This document shows positions 28,612 to 36,937 of a DNA stretch of 48,804 nucleotides, piece by piece. A model generated the notes under the pieces. The model worked only from the letters and a program-made list of their open reading frames with translations, was not told the DNA's origin and did no database searches. This DNA comes from a virus, in the IMG/VR virus record IMGVR_UViG_3300023118_000009, positions 1 through 48,804 of that record. One strand, given 5' to 3'. Every line of letters begins with the position of its first letter. The first letter of the stretch is position 1. A program made the translations under genes and the position numbers.

Positions 28612-29905
28612 ACTGACCGCCCGAAGCGGTGTTCCCCGCCGTAGTGCCGGGGAAGAAGTTGGCGCCACCTGGCGACACCTGAATTACGCCGTTCAAGAAT
28701 ACGCCGTACCGTTGCCCCACGAACGTACCTACAAATGTCAGGCTCGCGAAATTGCATCGAGACTGATCAACCCACACGAACCCATTATTGTAGGTCGGCG
28801 TGCCAACGATGGTGACAGTCCATGGGCCCGACCCCGCCGCGCTAAGGATAGACAGCGCCGTGGCGTAGAAGGGGGAACTAGACGACCCAACGAGCTTGAT
28901 AGGCCCGAGGATGAATAGTTGACCGCCGTTATACGTGACACTGTGGTAAGACCCCGCACCGCCCGAAGTAAAGGACAGCGTAACGTTAGTTAGCGTGGTA
29001 ACCCCGCCGAAATCCGTGAGCAGCAAAAAATCGGTAAAGGGCACGGCCGAGGCTCGCTCAAGCTTGAGCCCCACCAAGGCCAGCGTGCTTATTTTGTTGC
29101 TGATGTTCCAAGACTGCGAGCCGACAGCTTGGAACGAAATTATATAGTTGTCTTGGTTCGCCGGGTCGCCGCGCAGGACTACGGTACCCGTGTAACCTCG
29201 GAACGCGGCACCTACATAGGTGCCCGCAATGCCAAGCTGCAGAGTGACCGTAAAACCGTTAGGGTCGTACTGCTGCTGCACGGCGTTCCATGCTGCTTGA
29301 ATTGTAGCGAACGCCCCGCCAGCCGTATTGGCGAGGCCGTTATTGGCGTCGTTTCCATCCGTCCGAATGTAGAGGGTTAGATCACCAGACAGTTTGATGC
29401 GCAAATCGCTATAGGCAAACCCGAGCATCCGCCAAGCGGTGCCCGTGCCAATGAGATTGACGATTAGACCAGATCGCAAATCGCGCGCGCCAAGAGGCGC
29501 ACCGCCATAAGCCTGTATTGGCAACGCTCCGGCTCCGACATTTAGCGTCGCGGCTCCCGTATTGTCTGCGGCAATTTTTATCCGCAAGGGCATGCCAATA
29601 GTCTGAGAATTATTCGTGACGACGGGATTAAGGGCCGTCGTCAGGGCGTTCGCGGTGCCGCCAACGGTGGCGACATAATTCATCGCCTGCTGGCGCAGAG
29701 AGCGCGCCAGCTGTTCTAGATCGGTATCATCAGGAGTAACGCCCGAGCTACTGATTACCTCTGCAATCTGGCCTGTAGCATACCAATTCAGCCAGTTAAA
29801 CAGTTCGATATCGGCGGGGCCGCAGGCGAAGCCGCCGGCAAGCTCGGGAGCGGTCGGGATACGCTTCGGGCCAGCGGCCGAAAAGGGCAGATTGATGGCG
29901 CTCAT
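28604..29905 (-). CDS. tail fibre/spike protein with beta-helix repeat region
   Basis: 433 residues. The N-terminus (MSAINLPFSAAGPKRIPT, IELFNWLNWYATGQIAE) is a fibre attachment domain. TLYIRTDGNDANNGLANTAG with GGAFATIQAAWNAV is the right-handed beta-helix (pectate-lyase-like) entry motif. The rest is a series of short strands (GTVVLRGDPANQDNY, ALVGLKLERASAV) as expected of parallel beta-helix rungs. A depolymerase or binding role is inferred. Stop TAA; it overlaps the SGNH gene by 8 bases. Confidence 0.8.
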   Translation of the reverse strand: MSAINLPFSAAGPKRIPTAPELAGGFACGPADIELFNWLNWYATGQIAEVISSSGVTPDDTDLEQLARSLRQQAMNYVATVGGTANALTTALNPVVTNNSQTIGMPLRIKIAADNTGAATLNVGAGALPIQAYGGAPLGARDLRSGLIVNLIGTGTAWRMLGFAYSDLRIKLSGDLTLYIRTDGNDANNGLANTAGGAFATIQAAWNAVQQQYDPNGFTVTLQLGIAGTYVGAAFRGYTGTVVLRGDPANQDNYIISFQAVGSQSWNISNKISTLALVGLKLERASAVPFTDFLLLTDFGGVTTLTNVTLSFTSGGAGSYHSVTYNGGQLFILGPIKLVGSSSSPFYATALSILSAAGSGPWTVTIVGTPTYNNGFVWVDQSRCNFASLTFVGTFVGQRYGVFLNGVIQVSPGGANFFPGTTAGNTASGGQYV

Positions 29906-29920
29906 TTCAGGCCTCTCGCG

Positions 29921-30634
29921 TCAAGGGCAGGAATACACATAAGGATCAACAGGGCATAGCCATTCAGAACCGTCGCAGAGCCCGCCCCACCCCGCGCCGA
30001 ACCCGAAAATCCCCGTTACTGCATTGGACGCCATAGCCTTGACGCCGGGAGCAATCGGGAGGGCACGAAAGGCGATCGAACGGACCATAGTTTCGTAGGC
30101 ATTTAGCGCGCGACCCGGCACAATTGCAACCTTGCCACCTCCGAGATTTATCACCTGCGCCGTGCTCCCCCAGAGCGTATTTACCGACGCCTCAAGAGAC
30201 TCAATGTCATATAGACCGAGAGCCTGATAACGGCGAACTTTAAGGATCGCGCGATACACATCGTCATCGTCCACACAAATCGTACTCGTCGCCGTGTCAC
30301 GGCAGTTGATCCAAGTTCCGCCTTCGCAAAGGCCGACGATCTCGAACGGCCCGGAATATGATCCGCCGCAGGTGAACCCGAAAACAGGAGACACGGTACA
30401 GACGCAGTGGCAACGCGGGAAGCCGAGGCGTTTCCCGAGAAGTGTCAACTGGTCCCCTATCGCCGTATCCAGATCAAAATAATCAGGGATCACGCAGACG
30501 TCGCCGATCGCTTCCTCGACTTGCTGCAGGTACGCCCGAAGCAGCCCAAGGAGATTGGGGCTTTCGCGATACGTGTCGAGAACACGATTAACACCAGCCT
30601 CGACAATCGTTCCAGGGGTGGGGCAATCTACCAT
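29921..30634 (-). CDS. DUF2612-type baseplate protein
   Basis: 237 residues. DLDTAIGDQLTLLGKRLGFPR is the hallmark segment of the DUF2612 family found in phages with simple contractile tails, next to the baseplate J gene as here. Many cysteines (CHCVCTVSPVFGFTCGG, CEGGTWINCRD) are unusual. RAILKVRRYQALGLYDIESL and IVPGRALNAYETMV follow the family pattern. It likely links the baseplate wedge to fibres, as in other small-baseplate myoviruses. Confidence 0.85.
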   Translation of the reverse strand: MVDCPTPGTIVEAGVNRVLDTYRESPNLLGLLRAYLQQVEEAIGDVCVIPDYFDLDTAIGDQLTLLGKRLGFPRCHCVCTVSPVFGFTCGGSYSGPFEIVGLCEGGTWINCRDTATSTICVDDDDVYRAILKVRRYQALGLYDIESLEASVNTLWGSTAQVINLGGGKVAIVPGRALNAYETMVRSIAFRALPIAPGVKAMASNAVTGIFGFGAGWGGLCDGSEWLCPVDPYVYSCP

Positions 30635-30635
30635 A

Positions 30636-31526
30636 TCAAGCGTTCACGATAGTGATATTAGCAGCGATAAACGAAGCGATTTCATCGAACGAAATGCCGA
30701 GCGGCATGACTGCATCTCCGGCACGCGATCCTGTAACGGAGACGACTTCAACGTTCGGGAACCGGGCTTCGATTGCCGAACGCACAAGGAAAACGGAAAT
30801 GTCCTCGCCGTTGATCGGGCGGCGGGCGGTTTCCATGTCCAACAGGAAGCCTTCTTCAATCGCCGAAAGAGCAGCCGGAGGGCACCCATTCGAATCAGCC
30901 GAGCGATTAACGGTTATCAGGAGCGTGATCGGAACCGCAACGGGGCGGGAAAAATAGATGGTTCGACAGAAGCCGTCGACAGAGCTATCGATCCGCGTGT
31001 TGCCATAGGTCGAAATTCCCGGAACGACATAGCGTCGAATGGTGGTGGCGATCTCCGTATCATCTCCGCCGAGAACGGCAACAGCGACCGCATGTCCTGG
31101 CAAGCCATCGTCATCCGACACATCAAGGTCGTTTACGAAAACATGAGCGTAAGTGACGCCATCAATATTCACGATCGCGCGCTGCAGGTCTTGCATGTCG
31201 ATGCGCGCACGGTCGAGGTTCGTGATGGCCTGTCGATAGGACGCATCTCCCTCGTCCACGGCTCGCTCAATAAGGCGCAACTTGCCGAGCGCATCTAGGC
31301 GCACGCTCTCTGCCTGGTCCGGATCATAGGACTGATACACGTCTTCGCCGTGCTCATACAGGATCGCGGCAGCTTCGGAAAAGATGCCATTCAATTGGCC
31401 GAGCGGAGATTGTGGCGTCTGAATAACGCCGGGTCCAAACACATTAATGGCCGCCTGCTCAATCTCTGCGAGAACAACGGCAAGCGGCTTCTTGTTAAAT
31501 CCTGTCGGGACGACGCCATAGATCAT
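30636..31526 (-). CDS. baseplate J-like wedge protein
   Basis: 296 residues. SPLGQLNGIFSEAAAILYEH, QAESVRLDALGKLRLIER, and RQAITNLDRARIDMQDLQRAI with NIDGVTYAHVFVND match the baseplate_J (gp47/Mu gp47/P2 J) pattern; a C-terminal MPLGISFDEIASF is also typical. It forms the inner wedge of the baseplate. ATGA overlap with the gp25-like gene upstream; one base separates it from the DUF2612 gene downstream. Confidence 0.88.
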   Translation of the reverse strand: MIYGVVPTGFNKKPLAVVLAEIEQAAINVFGPGVIQTPQSPLGQLNGIFSEAAAILYEHGEDVYQSYDPDQAESVRLDALGKLRLIERAVDEGDASYRQAITNLDRARIDMQDLQRAIVNIDGVTYAHVFVNDLDVSDDDGLPGHAVAVAVLGGDDTEIATTIRRYVVPGISTYGNTRIDSSVDGFCRTIYFSRPVAVPITLLITVNRSADSNGCPPAALSAIEEGFLLDMETARRPINGEDISVFLVRSAIEARFPNVEVVSVTGSRAGDAVMPLGISFDEIASFIAANITIVNA

Positions 31527-31882
31527 ACCGATACCCTCGCATTATAGACCGTGAAGACTGAAACATCGCGCACGAGGAGTTCTCTCGTCGCGCGGGAATA
31601 TCCAATGTTGAAATCCGCAAGCTCCGTGACGCCGTGAGTATCGAGGATTTCCCCTTTGATAACCGCCTCGGACAACGCGGGATCGTATCCCTTACCAAGG
31701 ATTTCCTGTAGCCATGGCACGCCTGCTGTATTGTCAAGAAACCACTCCCCCTCGAACGTCTTCAGACGCTGCCGGACATGCTGGCCAACCGCTTCCGCGT
31801 CGAGAACAACAGCAAGCGACCCATCATCCCGCAAAAATAGGTCATTTGTGCGCTGATCAATCGCAATGCCAATATGGCTCAT
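31523..31882 (-). CDS. gp25-like baseplate wedge protein
   Basis: 119 residues: TNDLFLRDDGSLAVVLDAEA, VGQHVRQRLKTFEGEWFLDN, VPWLQEILGKGYD. The Q-x-x-x-x-R-L-x-T-x-x-G-E-W-x-x-D signature is that of the gp25/lysozyme-like wedge family (DUF2634 group). It lies next to baseplate J as in other contractile-tailed phages. The ATG overlaps the upstream stop as ATGA. Confidence 0.85.
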   Translation of the reverse strand: MSHIGIAIDQRTNDLFLRDDGSLAVVLDAEAVGQHVRQRLKTFEGEWFLDNTAGVPWLQEILGKGYDPALSEAVIKGEILDTHGVTELADFNIGYSRATRELLVRDVSVFTVYNARVSV

Positions 31883-32547
31883 GTAATCCTCATGGCGTTT
31901 ACCTTGGCGGCTAGCTCAAGATACTGCGCCCTATTGAATAGCGCATGCCCAGTGCCAGCGGAAGACCCATAATTGATTTCCAGCGCATCTGCGCCGAGAA
32001 GGTCGAGGAGTTCGCCGATAATCGACATCAAGTCACCCTGTGATCCTTTGATCTCAATCTCCCCAGACGGCGACATTTTAATGCCATACTGCCCCGCCTC
32101 GTCGGCCCGAATGTGGGTGTTCTCGCTATCGAAATTTTGGATCGGATCGGATAGGCTTTCACCTCCGTCGAGATGCGCCTCCATATCGGCGAGGGAGAAC
32201 GATCGCGCGTCGGACGGAGCGCCGTCGCCGCTTTCATGGTAATCCTCGCTCGACCGCATCATTGGGCGAAGCGATACCATGTCACCCGCGCCGACAGGGT
32301 ATGTTACTGCACCCTTTTTCGTGCGCGGAAACCGGACGGGGACTTCCAATAGCTGCGGCATATCGGTGGCGACGCCGTTAAACTTTGGCTTGTATGTGGG
32401 TTGAATTGTCGCGGTCTGCTTAATTGGATCAAACGACACAATGCGCCCATTGATCTCGCCCCACTGCGACAGGCGCTCCGCATTCTGCGACGCGGATCGA
32501 TTATCGTCGGCCCAGTTCGTCCGCTTCCCGAGATATCCCGCACTCAC
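31879..32547 (-). CDS. Gp138-type baseplate spike (central puncturing) protein
   Basis: 222 residues. The N-terminal OB domain is recognisable from GRIVSFDPIKQTATIQPTYK and PVGAGDMVSLRPMMRSSEDY, followed by DARSFSLADMEAHL and a beta-strand-rich tip (ENTHIRADEAGQYGIKMSPS, GEIEIKGSQG), a Gp138-type trimeric spike plan. It would pierce the host outer membrane when the tail contracts. ATGA overlap with the hub gene. Confidence 0.85.
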   Translation of the reverse strand: MSAGYLGKRTNWADDNRSASQNAERLSQWGEINGRIVSFDPIKQTATIQPTYKPKFNGVATDMPQLLEVPVRFPRTKKGAVTYPVGAGDMVSLRPMMRSSEDYHESGDGAPSDARSFSLADMEAHLDGGESLSDPIQNFDSENTHIRADEAGQYGIKMSPSGEIEIKGSQGDLMSIIGELLDLLGADALEINYGSSAGTGHALFNRAQYLELAAKVNAMRIT

Positions 32548-33437
32548 GGCTTAATCCCCTGATCAACCTTGCCGCCCTTGATCGCCTCGGCGCCGATACC
32601 AACCTGAAACTGCCCCTCTCTGTTATCTCCGGAGAAGGTGCATTCCGAAATGCGATATTCCCCGCCTTCTGCATTCATTTCGAGCACACTCGACTGGACT
32701 GTAATCCGACGCCCTGGACGAATTTCCGGGTCTAGGAGGATGGTGATTTCAATTCCGTTGTCCGTGATAGTGGGGACGCCGACGAGGCCCGTCTGTGGCG
32801 TGATATAGGTCGACCCGCCGATCGCATCGTCGGCGGGGACGATTTCCATAACGCCATTCTGGATTGACCAATAGAACCCCTTGCCCCGGCCGATCGTATC
32901 GGCTTCGCGCTTGCATCCCCCGCACATTGCATAGGGCCGAACGAAATCCTTCATCCCCTGCGGGAATTTCCATTCCCCCCGCTTCACGCCTTGCTTCTCG
33001 AACTGCTTATAGAGTTCGTCCATGACCGTTTCGACCTTCGTCCCTTTTGGAAACGATTTGCTGATCGTCCCCTTGCGGAATGCAGCGTCGCCGTCACCGC
33101 ATGTCAGCGTGGTAACGATCTCCGTACCTTCCCGAGTGTGCTTAGGGTCGCGGATTTGGCCCTGAAAAATAATGCCCGTATTGCCTTCCGATCCGACCGC
33201 ACCGCCATACCCGGCTTCGAGGGTGATTTGGTCGAACTCCTTGCCCATCGCATTGCGCGTGCTCTCGGCGAGATTATATATCTGGATCGTTGCCGAGTTC
33301 GCCTGCGACGAAATTGTCTTGCTCACCTCGAAGGCGATTTTTAGCTCATGCTGCGCAATTGGGCCGGGGTTGATTATGATTCCTCCCCCACCGCTCCCCG
33401 TCGCCGTTAGACGAACCTTGCGCAAATATTTCATCAT
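32544..33437 (-). CDS. baseplate hub protein (gp27/phage D-like)
   Basis: 297 residues. ELKIAFEVSKTISSQANSAT, IQIYNLAESTRNAM and ITLEAGYGG are the start of hub proteins of small-baseplate myoviruses; GIIFQGQIRDPKHTREG and TLTCGDGDAAFRKG follow. It includes a CGGCKREAD motif. It likely forms the central trimer holding the spike, which is the next gene downstream. The ATG at 33437 overlaps the plug gene's stop as ATGA. Confidence 0.8.
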   Translation of the reverse strand: MMKYLRKVRLTATGSGGGGIIINPGPIAQHELKIAFEVSKTISSQANSATIQIYNLAESTRNAMGKEFDQITLEAGYGGAVGSEGNTGIIFQGQIRDPKHTREGTEIVTTLTCGDGDAAFRKGTISKSFPKGTKVETVMDELYKQFEKQGVKRGEWKFPQGMKDFVRPYAMCGGCKREADTIGRGKGFYWSIQNGVMEIVPADDAIGGSTYITPQTGLVGVPTITDNGIEITILLDPEIRPGRRITVQSSVLEMNAEGGEYRISECTFSGDNREGQFQVGIGAEAIKGGKVDQGIKP

Positions 33438-33754
33438 GCCGTTGCCGCCTCAACCTCTTCATCCGTCGCAGAATAAAGCCGCACGAGCCCCGCAGGGAGG
33501 TCCGTCCGGTTCGGCTCTGCTCCGTCTGTCACCGGTGCCGCAAACATTACGCCAATGTCGAACCGGTATGGCTGCAGGAGATCGACACCGGTGACAATCC
33601 GACGCCCCGATAGAACTGGGAGATTGTCAATCGACAAATCGAAGCTCCAACGATCCGAAACGCCATTGTAGCGCAAGCGCAAGGAAACCCGGCGCCTGTT
33701 CAAAACAGCGCCGAACATCTGGTCAGGTTCATCGAGTATTGGGAACTCAATCAC
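33434..33754 (-). CDS. baseplate plug family protein (DUF6983-like)
   Basis: 106 residues: NRRRVSLRLRYNGVSDRWSF, DLSIDNLPVLSGRRIVTGVD, LLQPYRFDIGVMF. The pattern of Y-N-x-x-x-x-x-W-x-x-D and G-x-R-I-V-x-G-x-D is that of the plug protein described in simple baseplates such as cyanophage Pam3. It sits between the hub and the next baseplate gene, in the usual order. Confidence 0.78.
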   Translation of the reverse strand: MIEFPILDEPDQMFGAVLNRRRVSLRLRYNGVSDRWSFDLSIDNLPVLSGRRIVTGVDLLQPYRFDIGVMFAAPVTDGAEPNRTDLPAGLVRLYSATDEEVEAATA

Positions 33755-34320
33755 AGCCGGAATGCTCCTCGCAGAATGGAAGTCGCTTGCTCTGCAATAA
33801 CGCCGCGCACCGCTGCATCTCCTCGCTGAATCAACCCTGCGGCACGATCAACAACGGAAAAACCCGCAGAGAGCGCCGCAGACGGCGTTACAGCCCGCAG
33901 GGCATCTAATCCGCCCGGAAGGGCAGTGCTTGGGCTCTCGCCCACCGCTGGGGCCGCAGTGCCCGAGGAAACGATAATCGCCTCCTGCAGTTCGATAACA
34001 CTTCGAAGGGTGCGGCTCCACTCCCAGTCTCGCCCCGCCTCCAAGCCGGCAATAAGCATGTTCCGATAGACATAAAGGCCGGTAACGATCGTGAAGGGAA
34101 TGCGGGTTTCCTGGAACCTGACAAGGGAGGCAAAGGTCGCCGCGCCCGCCCCGTCGCCGATTTCCAAAACGAGCCGCTTTGCCTCGATATAAGCGTGATC
34201 CGTGATCTTTGCGCCGCTCTCAATCGGGATTTCAGAAATCGCGAGACGATGCGACGGGGCTTCCCGAATGATGCAGTCAATGCGGACAGGTCCGATTACA
34301 CGGCTATAAGCGATTATCAC
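33751..34320 (-). CDS. baseplate-associated protein behind the tape measure
   Basis: 189 residues, GTG start in GTGA overlap with the tape measure gene. VRIDCIIREAPSHRLAISEI and KITDHAYIEAKRLVLEIGDG are typical of a tail protein family that follows the tape measure in contractile-tailed phages (Dit-like or LysM-less tail-end connector). The C-terminal third is Ala/Ser-rich. The precise role is inferred from position. Confidence 0.7.
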   Translation of the reverse strand: MIIAYSRVIGPVRIDCIIREAPSHRLAISEIPIESGAKITDHAYIEAKRLVLEIGDGAGAATFASLVRFQETRIPFTIVTGLYVYRNMLIAGLEAGRDWEWSRTLRSVIELQEAIIVSSGTAAPAVGESPSTALPGGLDALRAVTPSAALSAGFSVVDRAAGLIQRGDAAVRGVIAEQATSILRGAFRL

Positions 34321-36080
34321 TGGACAGGCCCTTCCTGCATGCGCGACGGCGCAGCATTAGCGCCCTTATCCACCGCTGCCGCAATACCCTCGCCCACGGC
34401 ACGCCCGGCGCCAGCCTCGTTGATTGTGCCGATGCTGATCGGGGCGGACACGGTCACGGGATACTGGCGATTGTCCGTGCGATTGTCTGTGACCATCGCC
34501 TCCGCTGGCCCCTGCCCGGATGCATCGATTGCGGACAGGATTTGCGAGAGCCACGACTTGTCCATCGCCGGTTGCGCAATAGCGACCTTGCTCGCCGCGT
34601 GATCCGAGCCGATGCCTCCCGAGGAGGGCAGCGCGCCGCGCTGCGCCCCGTGCGCTCCGGGCGCACGATTGGTCTGCGACGCAGACCCTTCAGGGGCTCC
34701 GTAGGCATAAGCGGGGGTCTGCGATACCGGCCGATTGATGCGACGACCGAGCGAAGCATATTGTTCCGTCGGGAGGGTTTGCGACGCCTCCGCCTCCTGC
34801 GGCGTCGACGCATAGCCTCCGCGTCGGGCCATCTTCGTGCGTTCTTCTTCGTCGAACGAATTTTTGAGCTTCCACCAACGCTGCGACGCTTCGTCCTTTA
34901 CGCCGGCTTTCACGAGGCCGCGATCGATTGCCGATCCGAAATCCATCGCATCGGTGGCAGCTTCGAGCGCTCCGCCGACCGTCGGTGCGACCTTGCCGCC
35001 GAGCGACTTCATGAAGCTGTCCCACGAGGTGGACAGGTTCTGAATTTTGGCCTCGGTATTGTCGAGGATGCGCGCAAGGTCGCGCATGGTGCCGCCCGAG
35101 ACGTCGCCCGAATTCAGCGCCTTCATGAAACGTTCCATCGCGTCGGCCGACGTGATTAGCGTCGTCATACCGAGACGGAATTGCTCATCCGCAAAAAGCT
35201 GAGGAAGCTTCGAGAGATCGCCTTTAAGAGCTTCCTTCGACAGCCGCACGAATGTTTCAATCGTTTCCTCGCCTGCGGCCTTGCCCTTCTTCATTCCGGC
35301 TTCGAGGTCGATCCCGAAATCCTTGAACGCCTTGATGCTCTGATTGGATAGCATCTTGCCGAAAATGTTTTGTGCCTGCGTTGCAGCGGTGCTGGCATCG
35401 CCCGTCCTCTCGCGCAAGGTCTGCATGATGGCGATAAGGCTTTTCAGCCCCTCATTGCCTTCATATCCTAGCGTCGAGAATGAATTGGCCAGCTGCGGAA
35501 TAAATGCCGCCATGTCCTTGAGTTCGAACTGGCCAGCCTTACCGCCTGCGACCATGATGTCGAAGGCGGCCTGCATGTCCTTCGCTTGAATCTTCAGCGC
35601 GCCGGACGCCTTAATCGCCGTATTCGCGACATCGTTCACCGCCGCGCCGGACGCTTGCGCGGTCGCGAGTACCGAAGGCAGGAACGCCATGCTTTGTTCG
35701 AGCGACAAGCCGGAGGCGGTGAGGGTATCGAGCCCCTGAATAGCATCATCCGTCGAGAGCGCATAAAGCTTCGCCATGCGCTGAACTTGGTCGCCTGCGG
35801 CCTTCGTTGCGGCTGTCGACGCGCCGGCCGTGATGCCGATGCGCTCTAGGGTGCGCTCGAAGCCGGCATAGTTGACGACGGCAGACTTAACGAGCGCCGC
35901 GCCGGCTGTAACAGCAAGCCCCATACCGACGCCGATGCGTCGGCCGACAACGGCCATACGACTGGCGGAGCCAGTCGCATCCTTCTCCGCCCCATCGAGC
36001 CCCGCCTTATACTCCTTGAGCTTTTCCTTCCCCTCAATCTTGTATCCAAGGACGGAAATCAGTTCATCAACGACGCTCAT
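34317..36080 (-). CDS. tail tape measure protein
   Basis: 587 residues. The N-terminal helical region (GKEKLKEYKAGLDGAEKDAT) and hydrophobic GVGMGLAVTAGAALVKSAVV precede a TP901-type core (FERTLERIGITAGASTAATK, QVQRMAKLYALSTDDAIQGL, FELKDMAAFIPQLANSFSTL) about residues 70-260. The C-terminal third is low complexity. Tape measure length sets tail length; 587 residues imply a fairly short tail. It is encoded directly after the chaperone pair. Confidence 0.9.
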   Translation of the reverse strand: MSVVDELISVLGYKIEGKEKLKEYKAGLDGAEKDATGSASRMAVVGRRIGVGMGLAVTAGAALVKSAVVNYAGFERTLERIGITAGASTAATKAAGDQVQRMAKLYALSTDDAIQGLDTLTASGLSLEQSMAFLPSVLATAQASGAAVNDVANTAIKASGALKIQAKDMQAAFDIMVAGGKAGQFELKDMAAFIPQLANSFSTLGYEGNEGLKSLIAIMQTLRERTGDASTAATQAQNIFGKMLSNQSIKAFKDFGIDLEAGMKKGKAAGEETIETFVRLSKEALKGDLSKLPQLFADEQFRLGMTTLITSADAMERFMKALNSGDVSGGTMRDLARILDNTEAKIQNLSTSWDSFMKSLGGKVAPTVGGALEAATDAMDFGSAIDRGLVKAGVKDEASQRWWKLKNSFDEEERTKMARRGGYASTPQEAEASQTLPTEQYASLGRRINRPVSQTPAYAYGAPEGSASQTNRAPGAHGAQRGALPSSGGIGSDHAASKVAIAQPAMDKSWLSQILSAIDASGQGPAEAMVTDNRTDNRQYPVTVSAPISIGTINEAGAGRAVGEGIAAAVDKGANAAPSRMQEGPVQ

Positions 36081-36262
36081 TTCTTCGCCTTTGCCTTCTC
36101 TGCCGCTTCCTCAGCGAACGCCGCGCGTAAGTCGAGGGCTTCATGCATGTCGAAAAGCTGACATATTGTTATGCGCTCACACTCAAGCCACGAACACAGC
36201 GGCGGGTTAGAAAGGGCAGGCCGGTAGAGAAAAAAGTCGAGGTTCGGCGCAATCCCCTTCAC
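36077..36262 (-). CDS. small tail assembly chaperone partner (DUF6889-like), 61 aa
   Basis: GTG start (36262) in GTGA overlap with the larger chaperone gene. WLECERITICQLFDMHEALD is a short helix-rich motif, followed by an Ala/Lys-rich tail (AEEAAEKAKAKK). In place of the frameshift product of other phages, the second chaperone is made by a coupled overlapping gene, since both frames end normally. It overlaps the tape measure start as ATGA. Confidence 0.75.
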   Translation of the reverse strand: MKGIAPNLDFFLYRPALSNPPLCSWLECERITICQLFDMHEALDLRAAFAEEAAEKAKAKK

Positions 36263-36720
36263 TCGCGCGGCAGAAATCCCGCCTTGAACATTTCGAGGAG
36301 CCCAATCCCCGCGCCTCCGGTAAAAAAATCACCATACGTCGACCCCAGAACCCAGCGCGCGACGGGGAGAATATCAGAAAGGTTCTCGGTGAAGTCGCCA
36401 TCGAAAATGATCGGGGAATAGGAGCCGATCGCTTCGTCGCTCGGGCGTTGAATTTCGGCCAACTCGACGATGCGACGCAAAAGGTCCGTGAAGCCCATCG
36501 GTCCCATTTGCAGCATGATGCCTGAGATCGCCGTCAGAAATGCGGCGTCGCCGAATAACTTCCCCTCTGCGGCTTCGTCTTGGTTCGCGGCGACAATCAC
36601 GGGGAGGTGTGGCGCGAGGGGGCCGGCGGCGGCGATTATCTCCGCAAGAAGCGGGATCGCCAGCATTGCGGAGACGGTGCCGAGGCGATATTTCACGCCG
36701 TTGATTGTTTTCTCGGCCAT
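36259..36720 (-). CDS. tail assembly chaperone
   Basis: 153 residues starting MAEKTINGVKYRLGTVSAML. Helical, with IMLQMGPMGFTDLLRRIVEL and LPVARWVLGSTYGDFFTGG; position between tube and tape measure matches tail chaperones. The ATG at 36720 is taken since the longer open frame would run through the plus-strand promoter element, which starts at the very next base (36721). Confidence 0.78.
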   Translation of the reverse strand: MAEKTINGVKYRLGTVSAMLAIPLLAEIIAAAGPLAPHLPVIVAANQDEAAEGKLFGDAAFLTAISGIMLQMGPMGFTDLLRRIVELAEIQRPSDEAIGSYSPIIFDGDFTENLSDILPVARWVLGSTYGDFFTGGAGIGLLEMFKAGFLPRE

Positions 36721-36756
36721 AAAAGAACTTTCCTTTTCCTGTGACCCGTGCATATC
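36721..36756 (+). promoter_or_regulatory. conserved promoter cassette in the tail operon, opposite orientation
   Basis: AAAAGAACTTTCCTTTTCC with CATATC at 36751-36756, 17 bp after CTTTCC (one-base variant of CTTTTC). It resembles the plus-strand cassettes at 9334, 11374, 12648 and 16373 and precedes the lone plus-strand gene at 36790. It abuts the start codon of the chaperone gene on the other strand. Confidence 0.6.
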
Positions 36757-36789
36757 CTGCGTCGGAACCCTATCCAATGGAGTGCAGAG

Positions 36790-36933
36790 ATGCTCACGGC
36801 GATTGTTATTCTTATGGTGCTTATTCTTCTGGCGCTACTTGCCCCGAAGGCGGTTCGAGGGATTTTTGTAATCGCTCTGGTTGCCATCGGGACGCTTGTC
36901 GTCATCGCGGGTATTGCCTACCTCCGCGCATGA
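36790..36933 (+). CDS. small hydrophobic protein encoded against the tail operon (moron-like), 47 aa
   Basis: MLTAIVILMVLILLALLAPK then two hydrophobic halves (RGIFVIALVAIGTLVVIAG) split by a short basic turn (KAVR) predict two membrane spans. It is the only plus-strand gene in the 27 kb late region, has its own conserved promoter and a ribosome-binding site (GGAG about 9 bases upstream), and ends four bases before the convergent tube gene's stop. This is the arrangement of a moron. Function unknown. Confidence 0.65.
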   Translation: MLTAIVILMVLILLALLAPKAVRGIFVIALVAIGTLVVIAGIAYLRA

Positions 36934-36937
36934 TATA

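Noticed and set aside
36077-36720. Programmed frameshift between the two tail chaperone genes
   Set aside because: The two frames are joined by a GTGA overlap with normal stop and start, and I saw no obvious slippery heptamer at the junction; coupling explains both products.
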